Of a stretch of 64,000 bases of DNA, positions 53,218 to 60,501 are shown piece after piece. How positions within the stretch are numbered: the first letter of the stretch is position 1; every line of letters starts with the position of its first letter. The stretch is taken from NCBI GenBank assembly GCA_942490945.1, contig CALNYZ010000044.1:682001-746000 (forward strand), in the 5' to 3' direction. The DNA comes from CALNYZ01 sp942490945 (lineage in GTDB: Bacteria > Pseudomonadota > Gammaproteobacteria > UBA6429 > Thiohalophilaceae). Made by a program: the position numbers and the translations under genes. A model generated the notes under the pieces. It was not told the origin of the DNA, did not search any database, and saw nothing but the letters and a program-made list of their open reading frames with translations.

Positions 53218-53544
53218 ATGAAAATGATTAAAGAATCAGACTGGAAAAAATTCAAGAAAATAAAGGCAGCTGCCTTAAATCGCTTTTGCGGAACAATATT
53301 GAAAGATATTTCCGAAGGATTAAATGATAGAGATATTCCAACAAATCATGCGAGATATCTATATCTTTATAAATTAATTGAGAACTATGATGAGCAAATA
53401 GCTTTGCTATTCAATGATCATAGCCGTTCAAAAGCTATAATACAGCTTATAATGTTGCGACAAGATGGGTTAGTTAATGAGTCAGACATAGTGGGACTAA
53501 GTGATGAACTCAAAGAACAAACAAACCCTAAAAATCATGCATAA
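53218..53544 (+). CDS. Cassette 6 protein, unknown
   Basis: 108 aa from ATG 53218, which immediately follows the attC5 core. All-helical, charged, cytosolic: MKMIKESDWKKFKKIKAAAL at the start and YLYLYKLIENYDEQIALLF in the middle. No family assigned. The stop lies in the left core of attC6. Confidence 0.65.
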   Translation: MKMIKESDWKKFKKIKAAALNRFCGTILKDISEGLNDRDIPTNHARYLYLYKLIENYDEQIALLFNDHSRSKAIIQLIMLRQDGLVNESDIVGLSDELKEQTNPKNHA

Positions 53545-53629
53545 CAAGGCAACCAAATTCACGTACTCTGCGCGCTGGTCAGGCCAACCCTCTCCGCGGT
53601 TTGACTGCCATATGTTTCAATTGTTATAG
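53539..53629 (+). repeat. attC site 6 (91 bp)
   Basis: GCATAAC (53539) to GTTATAG (53623-53629). Longer than the others; arms TTGACTGCC-like and GGTCAGGCCAA pair less regularly. It aligns well with the decayed site at 56354, so both come from one source. Confidence 0.8.
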
Positions 53630-53648
53630 CCCGGGAAAAGGATATAGT

Positions 53649-53993
53649 TTGAAAAGTTTATTAATTACAATTTTCTTTATTGCTTTAACTGGTTGTAACG
53701 GAAAAGTTTATAGCGAAAAAGATATAGCAAAGTTAGTTTCACAAAATAATAGCTGGCCTATGCAGGTAGACGGACTATTTACAATTGAAGTAACCAAAGA
53801 TTACGGTGGAGGTGCCGACATCCACATATTTGGAAGTATAAGTTCGTCAGAAGAATCATTTGTCGCAATATACACACTAGAAAGTGTTCTAATAAAAAAT
53901 AACATATCAAATGGCGTTCAAGTGATCGCCACAATAAAACCAGGTGACATAGATAAAGAAACTTATGATATTGTCTCAATCAAAACAAAATAG
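53649..53993 (+). CDS. Cassette 7 lipoprotein, unknown
   Basis: 114 aa from a TTG at 53649, preferred because AAAAGGATATAG lies upstream and the protein then begins LKSLLITIFFIALTGC, a lipoprotein signal with lipobox ALTGC. The mature domain (YSEKDIAKLVSQNNSWPMQV, FTIEVTKDYGGGADIHIF) resembles small beta proteins of unknown function. Ends in the left core of attC7. Another periplasmic lipoprotein in the array, as for Tai4. Confidence 0.7.
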   Translation: MKSLLITIFFIALTGCNGKVYSEKDIAKLVSQNNSWPMQVDGLFTIEVTKDYGGGADIHIFGSISSSEESFVAIYTLESVLIKNNISNGVQVIATIKPGDIDKETYDIVSIKTK

Positions 53994-53994
53994 G

Positions 53995-54055
53995 CTTTAA
54001 CAATGCCATCAAATCCGATACTCGTTCCTCGCGCGGCTAATGGCAGACGTTATAT
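53995..54055 (+). repeat. attC site 7 (61 bp)
   Basis: CTTTAAC (53995) to GTTATAT (54049-54055); arms TGCCAT and ATGGCA pair. The left core differs by one base from the complement of the cassette's first bases (GTTATAGCC versus GGCTTTAAC), so slight decay. Confidence 0.75.
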
Positions 54056-54065
54056 TTTTTGAACA

Positions 54066-54338
54066 ATGAATACACATAAGCCAACTGAATTCGAATTTCC
54101 GGAGAAATCTGAAAACTTTAAAGAAGTTAAAAGAGAATTTAGTAAAAATGGTGAGTGCGTAGTGGTAATCGGTAAAAGAACCGATGGAAACTTTACTTAT
54201 GCATGTTATAAATGGGATTTGTCTGAAATTGAATACATTGGTGGCGGCTATTGGAGACCATGCGGAGGCGGTTCTATATTTGAAAGCATAAATTCTGCCA
54301 CAAAAGAAGCGCTATCAACTTTAAAATTATGTTTTTAA
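54066..54338 (+). CDS. Cassette 8 protein, unknown
   Basis: 90 aa, not recognised. Soluble, with ECVVVIGKRTDGNFTYACYK, IEYIGGGYWRPCGGGSIFES (three cysteines, Gly-rich) and a C-terminal helix. Starts 11 bp after the core of attC7. Confidence 0.65.
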   Translation: MNTHKPTEFEFPEKSENFKEVKREFSKNGECVVVIGKRTDGNFTYACYKWDLSEIEYIGGGYWRPCGGGSIFESINSATKEALSTLKLCF

Positions 54339-54355
54339 CAAAAAAATATAAAAAT

Positions 54356-54396
54356 GTATAACGAGACACGGGGTCTCGTTAATATAACTGTTAGGC
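54356..54396 (+). repeat. attC-like site 8 (short)
   Basis: GTATAAC (54356) to GTTAGGC (54390-54396), only 41 bp. Contains the perfect hairpin AACGAGAC-ACGGG-GTCTCGTT. Shorter than any standard attC, so either truncated or a variant. Confidence 0.6.
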
Positions 54397-54412
54397 TCAC
54401 AAGACTTAAATT

Positions 54413-55288
54413 ATGCACAATGAAACAAAGGGAATGTTATTAGGAATAGTTGCGGTAAGTGCTTTTGGTTTAACATTACCTGCAACCCGAATTGTCATTC
54501 CTTTTCTTGATCCAGTATTTATTGGCTTGGGCCGTGCTGTATTGGCTGCATTGTTTGCGGCAGTAATTCTTGTCTGGTTTCGTCAAGAAATACCCAATAA
54601 AAATCAAATTTTAAAACTGTTTGTAGTCGCGCTCGGCGTTGTAGTTGGTTTTCCTGTGCTGTCTTCCTGGGCAATGCAGTATGTGCCGGCATCTCATGGT
54701 GGTGTTGTTTTAGGTGTCTTACCTTTAGCAACTGCCCTGGTGGGGGTAGTCATTGGAAATGAAAGACCCAGCATTTCCTTCTGGTTGGTCGGCATTGTTG
54801 GTTGTGGCGTCGTCATTTTTTATTCGCTTATTCAAGGCGCAGGTGAAGTACACATAGCAGATATAGCTTTGTTAGGCGCAATACTCTCTGCGTCTATTGG
54901 TTATGCCGTCGGAGCAGAACTTTCAAAAGATATTGGTGGCACGCAAGTTATTTGTTGGGCCCTCGTTCTGGCACTTCCTTTTATCATTGTTCCGGCCATA
55001 CATTATGCTCCGGATTCAATATCTACTATTTCAGCAATGGGTTTTGCCAGTTTTTTATATCTGGCTTTAGTAAGTCAACTATTCGGATTTTTTGTCTGGT
55101 ACAAAGGTTTGGCATTGGGCGGTATTGCCAGGGTAAGTCAGGCACAATTACTGCAGCCTTTTGTTACATTATTTGCTTCGGTATTGTTTCTTGGTGAAGT
55201 TATTGACATTGAAACAATGATATTTGTACTTCTGGTTATAAGTACCGTGTGGATTGGAAAGCAAATGCCTATAAGGCAAAAAGCCTGA
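54413..55288 (+). CDS. EamA/DMT-family transporter (cassette 9)
   Basis: 291 aa with ten predicted membrane helices and two EamA repeats (AVSAFGLTLPATRIVIPFLD ... GVVLGVLPLATALVGVVIG; ALLGAILSASIGYAVGAELS ... QAQLLQPFVTLFASVLFLGE). Exports or imports a small metabolite; substrate unknown. It starts 17 bp after a cassette core and is followed by a decayed attC, so it is most likely cassette-borne. Large for a cassette gene. Confidence 0.9.
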   Translation: MHNETKGMLLGIVAVSAFGLTLPATRIVIPFLDPVFIGLGRAVLAALFAAVILVWFRQEIPNKNQILKLFVVALGVVVGFPVLSSWAMQYVPASHGGVVLGVLPLATALVGVVIGNERPSISFWLVGIVGCGVVIFYSLIQGAGEVHIADIALLGAILSASIGYAVGAELSKDIGGTQVICWALVLALPFIIVPAIHYAPDSISTISAMGFASFLYLALVSQLFGFFVWYKGLALGGIARVSQAQLLQPFVTLFASVLFLGEVIDIETMIFVLLVISTVWIGKQMPIRQKA

Positions 55289-55347
55289 CATGTCATTTAA
55301 ACTGACGTCCAAAAGCGGCGCTTCACTTGCTTTTGGGTCAACTGGGC
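55283..55347 (+). repeat. Decayed attC site 9
   Basis: GCCTGAC at 55283 differs by one base from GCCTAAC, the expected complement of the cassette start GTTAGGC. Inner arms TGACGTCCAAAAGC and GCTTTTGGGTCA still pair. The right core is degraded (ACTGGGC at 55341). Confidence 0.6.
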
Positions 55348-55403
55348 GGCCATGCAGCCGTGGATGAAATCGAGTAACAATAAAGCTGACGAGGTTAACC
55401 ATT

Positions 55404-56309
55404 GTGAATATATTTAAATTGCGTGGCGTTTTATTGCTGCTGCTACTGGGCATTACATCAGCCTGTGCGATACTTTCCAATCAACCACCGCCGTTTGCCG
55501 ATATTCATTTGCACTACAACTACACTCATGATGAGCTCATGGAACCGCAAGATGCAATCAAAATATTAACCCGGCATAACGTGGTACTGTCCACCGTATC
55601 CAGCGAACCAACCGATTTTGCGTTAAAGCTGTCCGATGCTGGCAAGGGCTGGATCATTCCGTTTGCTTCGCCTTACTATAAAGCCGGCAACCGTATGAAC
55701 TGGTACTTTGATAAAAAACTGGTGGGCGAAATTCGCAAGCGACTTGAAAGTGGCAAGTTCCAGGGTATTGGTGAAGTACACATTACCCCTGGCGTCGGGC
55801 CACACCGTGAGAACCCGGTGTTTGTCGGGTTACTGGAGCTGGCCGATGAATTTAATTTACCTTTTCTTATCCATACCGACTCGGATAACTATCGCTATTT
55901 TCTTGGCATATGCGAAAAGTTTCCCCGGGTACGTTTTATATGGGCGCATGCCAGTGGTACCCTGATGCCGGATAGTCTGCGCCCGCTCATGCAACAATGC
56001 CAAAATGTGTGGCTGGACCTGGCCGGTCGCGATCCGGATCACTACGGTGCACTGGCAGACGACAACGGCAAACTAGTCGAAGACTGGCATGAATTTATCA
56101 TCGAATACCAGGACCGCATCATGACAGGCACCGACCCGGTATGGAACGCATTTCAAATCTACCGCTGGTATGAATCCGACCACGGCTGGGAACACTACGA
56201 CGACTTCCTGAATTTTCATCGCCGCTGGTTGAAAAAACTGCCCGCCAGTGTTGAAGAAAAAATCCGCCTCACGAATGCGCAACAGTTTTTTGGCATCAAG
56301 GGGCGTTAG
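55404..56309 (+). CDS. Amidohydrolase-family lipoprotein
   Basis: 301 aa from a GTG at 55404 with GAGG upstream. Signal/lipobox LLLGITSACAIL. Amidohydrolase-2 type TIM barrel: DIHLHYN (metal HxH) near residue 34, GIGEVHITPG, FLIHTDSDN, FIWAHASGTL, and IMTGTDPVW (metal-binding Asp). Substrate unknown; the periplasmic location is unusual for the family. Its composition looks chromosomal, but it lies between two decayed attC-like sites. Confidence 0.82.
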   Translation: MNIFKLRGVLLLLLLGITSACAILSNQPPPFADIHLHYNYTHDELMEPQDAIKILTRHNVVLSTVSSEPTDFALKLSDAGKGWIIPFASPYYKAGNRMNWYFDKKLVGEIRKRLESGKFQGIGEVHITPGVGPHRENPVFVGLLELADEFNLPFLIHTDSDNYRYFLGICEKFPRVRFIWAHASGTLMPDSLRPLMQQCQNVWLDLAGRDPDHYGALADDNGKLVEDWHEFIIEYQDRIMTGTDPVWNAFQIYRWYESDHGWEHYDDFLNFHRRWLKKLPASVEEKIRLTNAQQFFGIKGR

Positions 56310-56353
56310 ATCCATTCACTTAGAATCATTTTTTAGAGGTTCGAATGACTAAT

Positions 56354-56435
56354 GCATATCAAGTCAACCAAATTTGTGCGCGCTATACCGCCAGCCCGCT
56401 CCGCAGATTGTTCACATTTTTTTCAATCGTTAATC
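56354..56435 (+). repeat. Decayed attC site 10
   Basis: GCATATC (56354) to GTTAATC (56429-56435), 82 bp. Shares phrases with attC6 in the same order: TCAACCAAATT, GCGCGCT, CTCCGCAG(A)TTG and TTTCAA(T). The left core has lost one A. Confidence 0.6.
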
Positions 56436-56451
56436 TGCAAAAATTTTGTAC

Positions 56452-56955
56452 ATGAAATTGCTATATGTAAAACTTGAGGAAGCAGATCCCGACGATTTAA
56501 TGATGCTGCTGAACAAGGAAAAAATACGAGCGCATTTAGTAGAACATGAATTGTTTGACTCGCGTACCATCAGGAAATGGATCAAAGAAAAAAACGAAAT
56601 GGATCGGACAAGCGGCTGCAGGGTTCGGGGAATAATGTCAGGTACATCACTTGCCGGATGGTGTGGAATACAACTGGATAATGGAAAATATGAGATGGCA
56701 ATCGTATTGGACGCCAAACATTGGGGCATTGGAATAAAGGTTTTTAATGACCTGATGTGCTGGGCGAAGGAGCTGGGCCACGATGAGGTCTTTGTACATT
56801 TACGCCATACTCGACCTGAGTACAAGTTTTTAAAAAAGCTCGCGAACAAGGTGTACAAATCGGAACAACTCGGTGAAGAGTTTACAACGTACGAAATGTC
56901 TGTAGCGCAGGGCCGAACACAGCATAACAGCGGTGACGAAATGCCTCCTGAATAA
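56452..56955 (+). CDS. GNAT-like acetyltransferase
   Basis: 167 aa from ATG 56452, 16 bp after the site 10 core. Segments GIMSGTSLAGWCGIQLDNGK, YEMAIVLDAKHWGIGIKVFN and ELGHDEVFVHLRHTRPEYKF follow the GNAT fold; the acetyl-CoA loop (HWGIGIKV) is a weak form of Q/RxxGxG/A. Substrate unknown. Its position suggests a last cassette, but no attC was found after it. Confidence 0.65.
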   Translation: MKLLYVKLEEADPDDLMMLLNKEKIRAHLVEHELFDSRTIRKWIKEKNEMDRTSGCRVRGIMSGTSLAGWCGIQLDNGKYEMAIVLDAKHWGIGIKVFNDLMCWAKELGHDEVFVHLRHTRPEYKFLKKLANKVYKSEQLGEEFTTYEMSVAQGRTQHNSGDEMPPE

Positions 56956-57122
56956 ATAACACTGCAGCCTGACGGGACAGGGTAAGATCATGGTCTACAA
57001 GATAAGGCATACCGAATACCTGTTTTTACAGACACTAAAAGTATATCAGGGGCAGGCTGTTGACGCCCCGGCCTGACATAACACATAAATTTTTAAAAAC
57101 AACAATTTTTGGAGGGAACACA

Positions 57123-57431
57123 ATGGCAACTATTTTATACGTACGAATAAAATCTGAACTCGACCCTGAAGAACTGGATCGTCGCTTAAACGAACGTAAG
57201 CCGCGGTTTCTTGAGGTACCGGGATTAATACAAAAATTCTACGGCAGAGATGAAGGAACGGGTGATGTGTGTGGTATTTATTTTTTTGAAAATAAGGAAG
57301 CACTTGCAGCTTTCCGCGATACGGAGTTGGCAAAAACCATTCCATCTGCTTATGAGGCAACCGATATCCGTCGCGAAGTCTACGAAGTGCTTTACCCGCT
57401 AAGACCGGAACGCGGACCATTACCTGTATAA
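57123..57431 (+). CDS. Small dimeric alpha/beta-barrel (YdhR/ABM-like) protein
   Basis: 102 aa from ATG 57123, where GGAGGG gives a strong ribosome-binding site. ILYVRIKSELDPEELDRRLN, then PGLIQKFYGRDEGTGDVCGI and YFFENKEALAAFRDTELAKT form the ferredoxin-like pattern of YdhR/antibiotic monooxygenase-type proteins. Enzymatic role not known. Confidence 0.7.
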   Translation: MATILYVRIKSELDPEELDRRLNERKPRFLEVPGLIQKFYGRDEGTGDVCGIYFFENKEALAAFRDTELAKTIPSAYEATDIRREVYEVLYPLRPERGPLPV

Positions 57432-57467
57432 TTGCTACTGAAACTGACTTCACCAAGAGATACACGA

Positions 57468-57884
57468 ATGACACAAACAATAAATAGAGCCTGCCCGGTC
57501 GTGTTACGCAACCACAATAATCAGCTGCAACTGCTGGTGTTCCGACACCCCAAAGGAAAAACCCAGCTGGTAAAGGGTAAATTTAAAAAAGGTGAGCATC
57601 TTGCGCAGGCCTGTGTGCGCGAACTGGAAGAAGAATCAGGCATTCAGGCGCAGGCCGTTCGGGAACTGGGAAGCTGGGATTCCGGATTTAAAAACCAGAT
57701 CTGGGGATTTTGTCTGATGCACTACGAAAATATATTGCCAGATGCCTGGGAGTTTGCAACAAAAGATGACAATGGTCAGTTATTCAGTTTTTTCTGGCAA
57801 CCTCTGGATAGTCCTCTTGACGATAACTGGAATGAAGTTTACAAAAATGCATTTGAATATATAAAGAATGCTTTGGACAAATAA
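57468..57884 (+). CDS. NUDIX hydrolase
   Basis: 138 aa from ATG 57468. Nudix box GKFKKGEHLAQACVRELEEE then SGI matches GX5EX7REUXEEXGU. Hydrolyses a nucleoside diphosphate-linked substrate, not identifiable here. Codirectional and 36 bp after the YdhR-like gene. Confidence 0.88.
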   Translation: MTQTINRACPVVLRNHNNQLQLLVFRHPKGKTQLVKGKFKKGEHLAQACVRELEEESGIQAQAVRELGSWDSGFKNQIWGFCLMHYENILPDAWEFATKDDNGQLFSFFWQPLDSPLDDNWNEVYKNAFEYIKNALDK

Positions 57885-57907
57885 AGGATATTTGGATATT
57901 TGGGGTG

Positions 57908-57984
57908 GATATTTGGGGTCAGAGTAAAAACTCAGACATTGCAGAAGAAGTTGCTTCTAAGTTTTTACTCTGACCCCAAATATC
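57908..57984. repeat. Inverted repeat with GGGGTCAGAG motif (25-bp arms)
   Basis: Arms 57908-57932 and 57960-57984 are perfect complements over 25 bp, beginning GATATTTGGGGTCAGAG, around a 27-bp loop. The motif GGTCAGAG is shared with the RAYT-flanking repeats at 8.1-9.3 kb, pointing to a related RAYT-mobilised element (REPIN or MITE). A partial direct copy GGATATTTGG precedes it. It also lies between convergent genes, so it may end transcription. Confidence 0.8.
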
Positions 57985-57985
57985 A

Positions 57986-58777
57986 CTACACCGCTATATG
58001 CATACCCTGTTCATGACTCTCCAGGGGAATCTTTGGTGTCAGCGTGCTTAAAGTTTCGGAATAAAAGCGTGCGCGAATTCGTTCGCAGTAGTGCAACAAG
58101 TTTTCAATCGAGGCGCCATACTGAAACAGCGGGTTGTTGCCAGCAACATAAAGCGTCACACCCAGAAAACCGAACACGCAGGCATCGATGGATGACGGTT
58201 GTTCGCCGAAGAAAAATGTTTTATTACCGAGCAGCACAGATAATGCATCCAGATCCGCCTTGCCCTGCGCGATGATCACCTCTTGGGTATGACGACCCAT
58301 GCCACGCTCATACAATTGTTTGCTAAAAACACGTTTAAGAATAGTGGGCAATAACCAGCGCACCGGAATCGGCATGCTGTTGGCCAGTTCCTGCAGTCGT
58401 GCTTCACCCCCTGCACCAAATAACAATTGATGTTCGAAACACTGGTGATAATGTTCTTCGAGCATGCGTTGAACGACAAGCGCCTGTGCACGTTGTTGGC
58501 TGTTCAGATGCGCATCCAGATCAATACCGAATTGTTTTTCCAGGTAGGCAATGATGAGACTTGTGTCGCCCATCCGGACATTGCCGTATTCAATCCATGG
58601 CGACTTGCCTTTCGGACCTTTGCCCGGATCATTGGCGACAACGAAGTCGAAGGGAATACCCGCCATGCGCAACCAGGCGTCGAGTTTTAAGGGGAATGGG
58701 GCAGTCGTGTTAAAGGGCACACCCCAACCACCACCGAAGCCAAACAATTTAATCGTGTCTGTTTTTGAATTGCTCAT
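57986..58777 (-). CDS. Glutathione S-transferase-like protein
   Basis: 263 aa. N-terminal thioredoxin-like domain (IKLFGFGGGWGVPFNTTAPF, PKGKSPWIEYGNVRMGDTSL) and C-terminal helical domain with SSIDACVFGFLGV (the N-capping box), as in the FAX/metaxin-like GST group. Conjugation activity not certain. Likely transcribed with the MBL-fold gene 37 bp upstream and controlled by the divergent TetR. Confidence 0.85.
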   Translation of the reverse strand: MSNSKTDTIKLFGFGGGWGVPFNTTAPFPLKLDAWLRMAGIPFDFVVANDPGKGPKGKSPWIEYGNVRMGDTSLIIAYLEKQFGIDLDAHLNSQQRAQALVVQRMLEEHYHQCFEHQLLFGAGGEARLQELANSMPIPVRWLLPTILKRVFSKQLYERGMGRHTQEVIIAQGKADLDALSVLLGNKTFFFGEQPSSIDACVFGFLGVTLYVAGNNPLFQYGASIENLLHYCERIRARFYSETLSTLTPKIPLESHEQGMHIAV

Positions 58778-58814
58778 GTTCTTGTTCCTTATATGTGAAT
58801 TTTAATCATCAACA

Positions 58815-59543
58815 TTATGCGGACAACGCGCTGGACAGTTCGCGTAGCAATGCAGCGCCGTTACCTCGCCAGACACTGCCGTGCATAACCGCCAACGTCG
58901 TGGGTTCGGTTGCCGCCAGACGATCCAGCATGGAGTGGGCATTAGGTGTGTGTGAGAAATAATCCATCTTCGAACGGAAGGCTTCACTTGGTCCGAGGAT
59001 GTCGGATTCAGTCACGGCAGGCAGATTATTTCCGCCTTGGGTAAAAAGGTCACCGCACAAAAATGTTTTGGTCGTTTCTTCGGTCAATAGTCCCGCTTCC
59101 CAACCATGCGGCAGATGTGGGGTATCAAACCAGCGCACGCGATGATGGCCCAGGGTGAGCACTTCATCATCCTGCATGATGCGGGGTGCGCGATCCGCGA
59201 TATCATTAATCGACACCATGCCGGCGATCTGGCCACAAAGTGGAACAGCTTGTGGCGCGACCGCCAACCATTCATTGAGCGAACCACATTCGTCCGCTTC
59301 CACATGCGAAAAACCGACATAGCGCAATGATTCAACCGGCAGCACACTGGCAACGGCTTCGCGCACCAGCGCGAACATTTTACGCGGTCCGGTATGGAAC
59401 AATAACGGTTCGTCATCCTTGATGAGGTACTGATTAAAGGAAAAGGCGAACCCACCGTCGAACACCACCGGGGTGTTGATCCGGTAAATGCCGTCGGCAA
59501 TTTCGTGCACATTGGTGCCGGATTGTTGATTGGTAATGGTCAT
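58815..59543 (-). CDS. Metallo-beta-lactamase-fold hydrolase (oxygen-binding diiron-like)
   Basis: 242 aa. INTPVVFDGGFAFSFNQYLI, SHVEADECGSLNEWL (HxExD, as in the diiron site of flavodiiron proteins), FDTPHLPHGWEAG, FLCGDLFTQGG and AVMHGSVWRGNG supply the metal ligands. There is no flavodoxin domain, so it is a stand-alone ODP-type domain; substrate unknown. First gene of a two-gene unit divergent from tetR. Confidence 0.88.
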   Translation of the reverse strand: MTITNQQSGTNVHEIADGIYRINTPVVFDGGFAFSFNQYLIKDDEPLLFHTGPRKMFALVREAVASVLPVESLRYVGFSHVEADECGSLNEWLAVAPQAVPLCGQIAGMVSINDIADRAPRIMQDDEVLTLGHHRVRWFDTPHLPHGWEAGLLTEETTKTFLCGDLFTQGGNNLPAVTESDILGPSEAFRSKMDYFSHTPNAHSMLDRLAATEPTTLAVMHGSVWRGNGAALLRELSSALSA

Positions 59544-59599
59544 AATGGATTACTCCTGATTGGGATAGAGTCTGGGCCGAATCTGTATCTATTATTCGA

Positions 59600-59677
59600 T
59601 GAACACATGTGTTCAGTGATTATGAGTGTATTTCTGGTCTGGATACTTGTCAAGCATTAAATAAACATATATGTTTA
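59600..59677. promoter_or_regulatory. Two 16-bp palindromic TetR operators
   Basis: TGAACACATGTGTTCA (59600-59615) and TAAACATATATGTTTA (59662-59677) are both perfect 16-bp palindromes of consensus TRAACAYATRTGTTYA, 62 bp apart. One is beside the MBL-fold gene, the other ends 6 bp before the TetR start codon. A dimeric TetR repressor controlling both directions is the simplest reading. Confidence 0.82.
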
Positions 59678-59683
59678 CTGAAT

Positions 59684-60271
59684 ATGAAAAAGCGTAAATA
59701 CACCAAGTCGCTGCGGGCCGAGCAGCAGGACAAAACCCGGGAGAAAATCGTCGAGGCCGCCGTGGTTTTGCACCAATCGCTTGGTCCAGCCAATACCTCG
59801 ATCAAGGCCATCGCTGAAAAGGCGGGGGTGCAACGGCTAACGGTTTACCGCCATTTTCCTGATGATGCGAGTCTGTTTATGGCCTGCTCCTCGCATTACT
59901 TCGCGCAATATCCGCCGCCCAATATGGCGGATTGGACGAGCATCGCGGATCCCAAAGAACGCACCCGGCAGGCCTTGCTCAGTTTTTACCGTTTCTACCG
60001 GATTACCGAAAACATGTTGACCTCGGTATACCGTGATATCGACAAGGTTGAGGCCCTGCGCCTACCCATGGAGCAATTTCATGGGTATCTGGATCAGGTA
60101 CGTGATGACCTGCTGGCCTGCTGGCAGCCCAAACCTGCCGATAAAAAAAACCTGGCCGTGACACTGGGCCACGCCTTGCGCTTCAGCACATGGGCATCGT
60201 TGAAAAATGAAAATTTGTCAGACAATAAAATCGTTGAACTGGTGATGAGTTGGATGGCGGGGTCACAGTAA
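59684..60271 (+). CDS. TetR-family transcriptional regulator
   Basis: 195 aa from ATG 59684; an upstream in-frame start at 59609 would run through both operators. TetR HTH: KIVEAAVVLHQSLGPANTSI then KAIAEKAGVQRLTVYRHFPD (about residues 20-60). Ligand domain unrecognised. Controls itself and the MBL/GST-like unit by the palindromes at 59600 and 59662. Confidence 0.92.
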   Translation: MKKRKYTKSLRAEQQDKTREKIVEAAVVLHQSLGPANTSIKAIAEKAGVQRLTVYRHFPDDASLFMACSSHYFAQYPPPNMADWTSIADPKERTRQALLSFYRFYRITENMLTSVYRDIDKVEALRLPMEQFHGYLDQVRDDLLACWQPKPADKKNLAVTLGHALRFSTWASLKNENLSDNKIVELVMSWMAGSQ

Positions 60272-60501
60272 AACCGGGACAGATTTATTTATGTGGGCTC
60301 TGAATCATATAACGATAAATAGTTAAATTTGAATATACGCTGCCCTTATAAAGTTTTTTATTTTCCGGTCAATACTTGAATCCACCAATTGAATTTACCC
60401 TGCATTTCAATGAAAATCGGCAACAGCCGTCACGACAATACCAAGGTTTATAAATCGTCTGCTCCACTGCGGCACTCGCCAATTTAAGTGAGGACAACGT
60501 T

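Larger units (their letters stand above)
50304..56435 (+). other. Integron-type gene cassette array without integrase (CALIN)
   Basis: A run of mostly small genes, each followed by an attC-like site in the same orientation. Core GTTRRRY-type sites start at 50304, 50697, 51151, 52006, 52330/52540, 53211, 53623, 54049 and 54390, with decayed ones at 55341 and 56429. For cassettes 1-6 the bases after the left core are the exact reverse complement of those before the right AAC (for example GTTAGGTG ... CACCTAAC), which is the hallmark of circularisable cassettes. Genes in the array are AT-rich and unlike the flanking chromosome. No tyrosine recombinase gene is in the window. Confidence 0.88.

Noticed and set aside
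56930..57060. A further attC after the GNAT gene (GCATAAC near 56922)
   Set aside because: No right core at a suitable distance and no pairing arms; the sequence before the next gene shows no boundary complementarity to GTTAATC.
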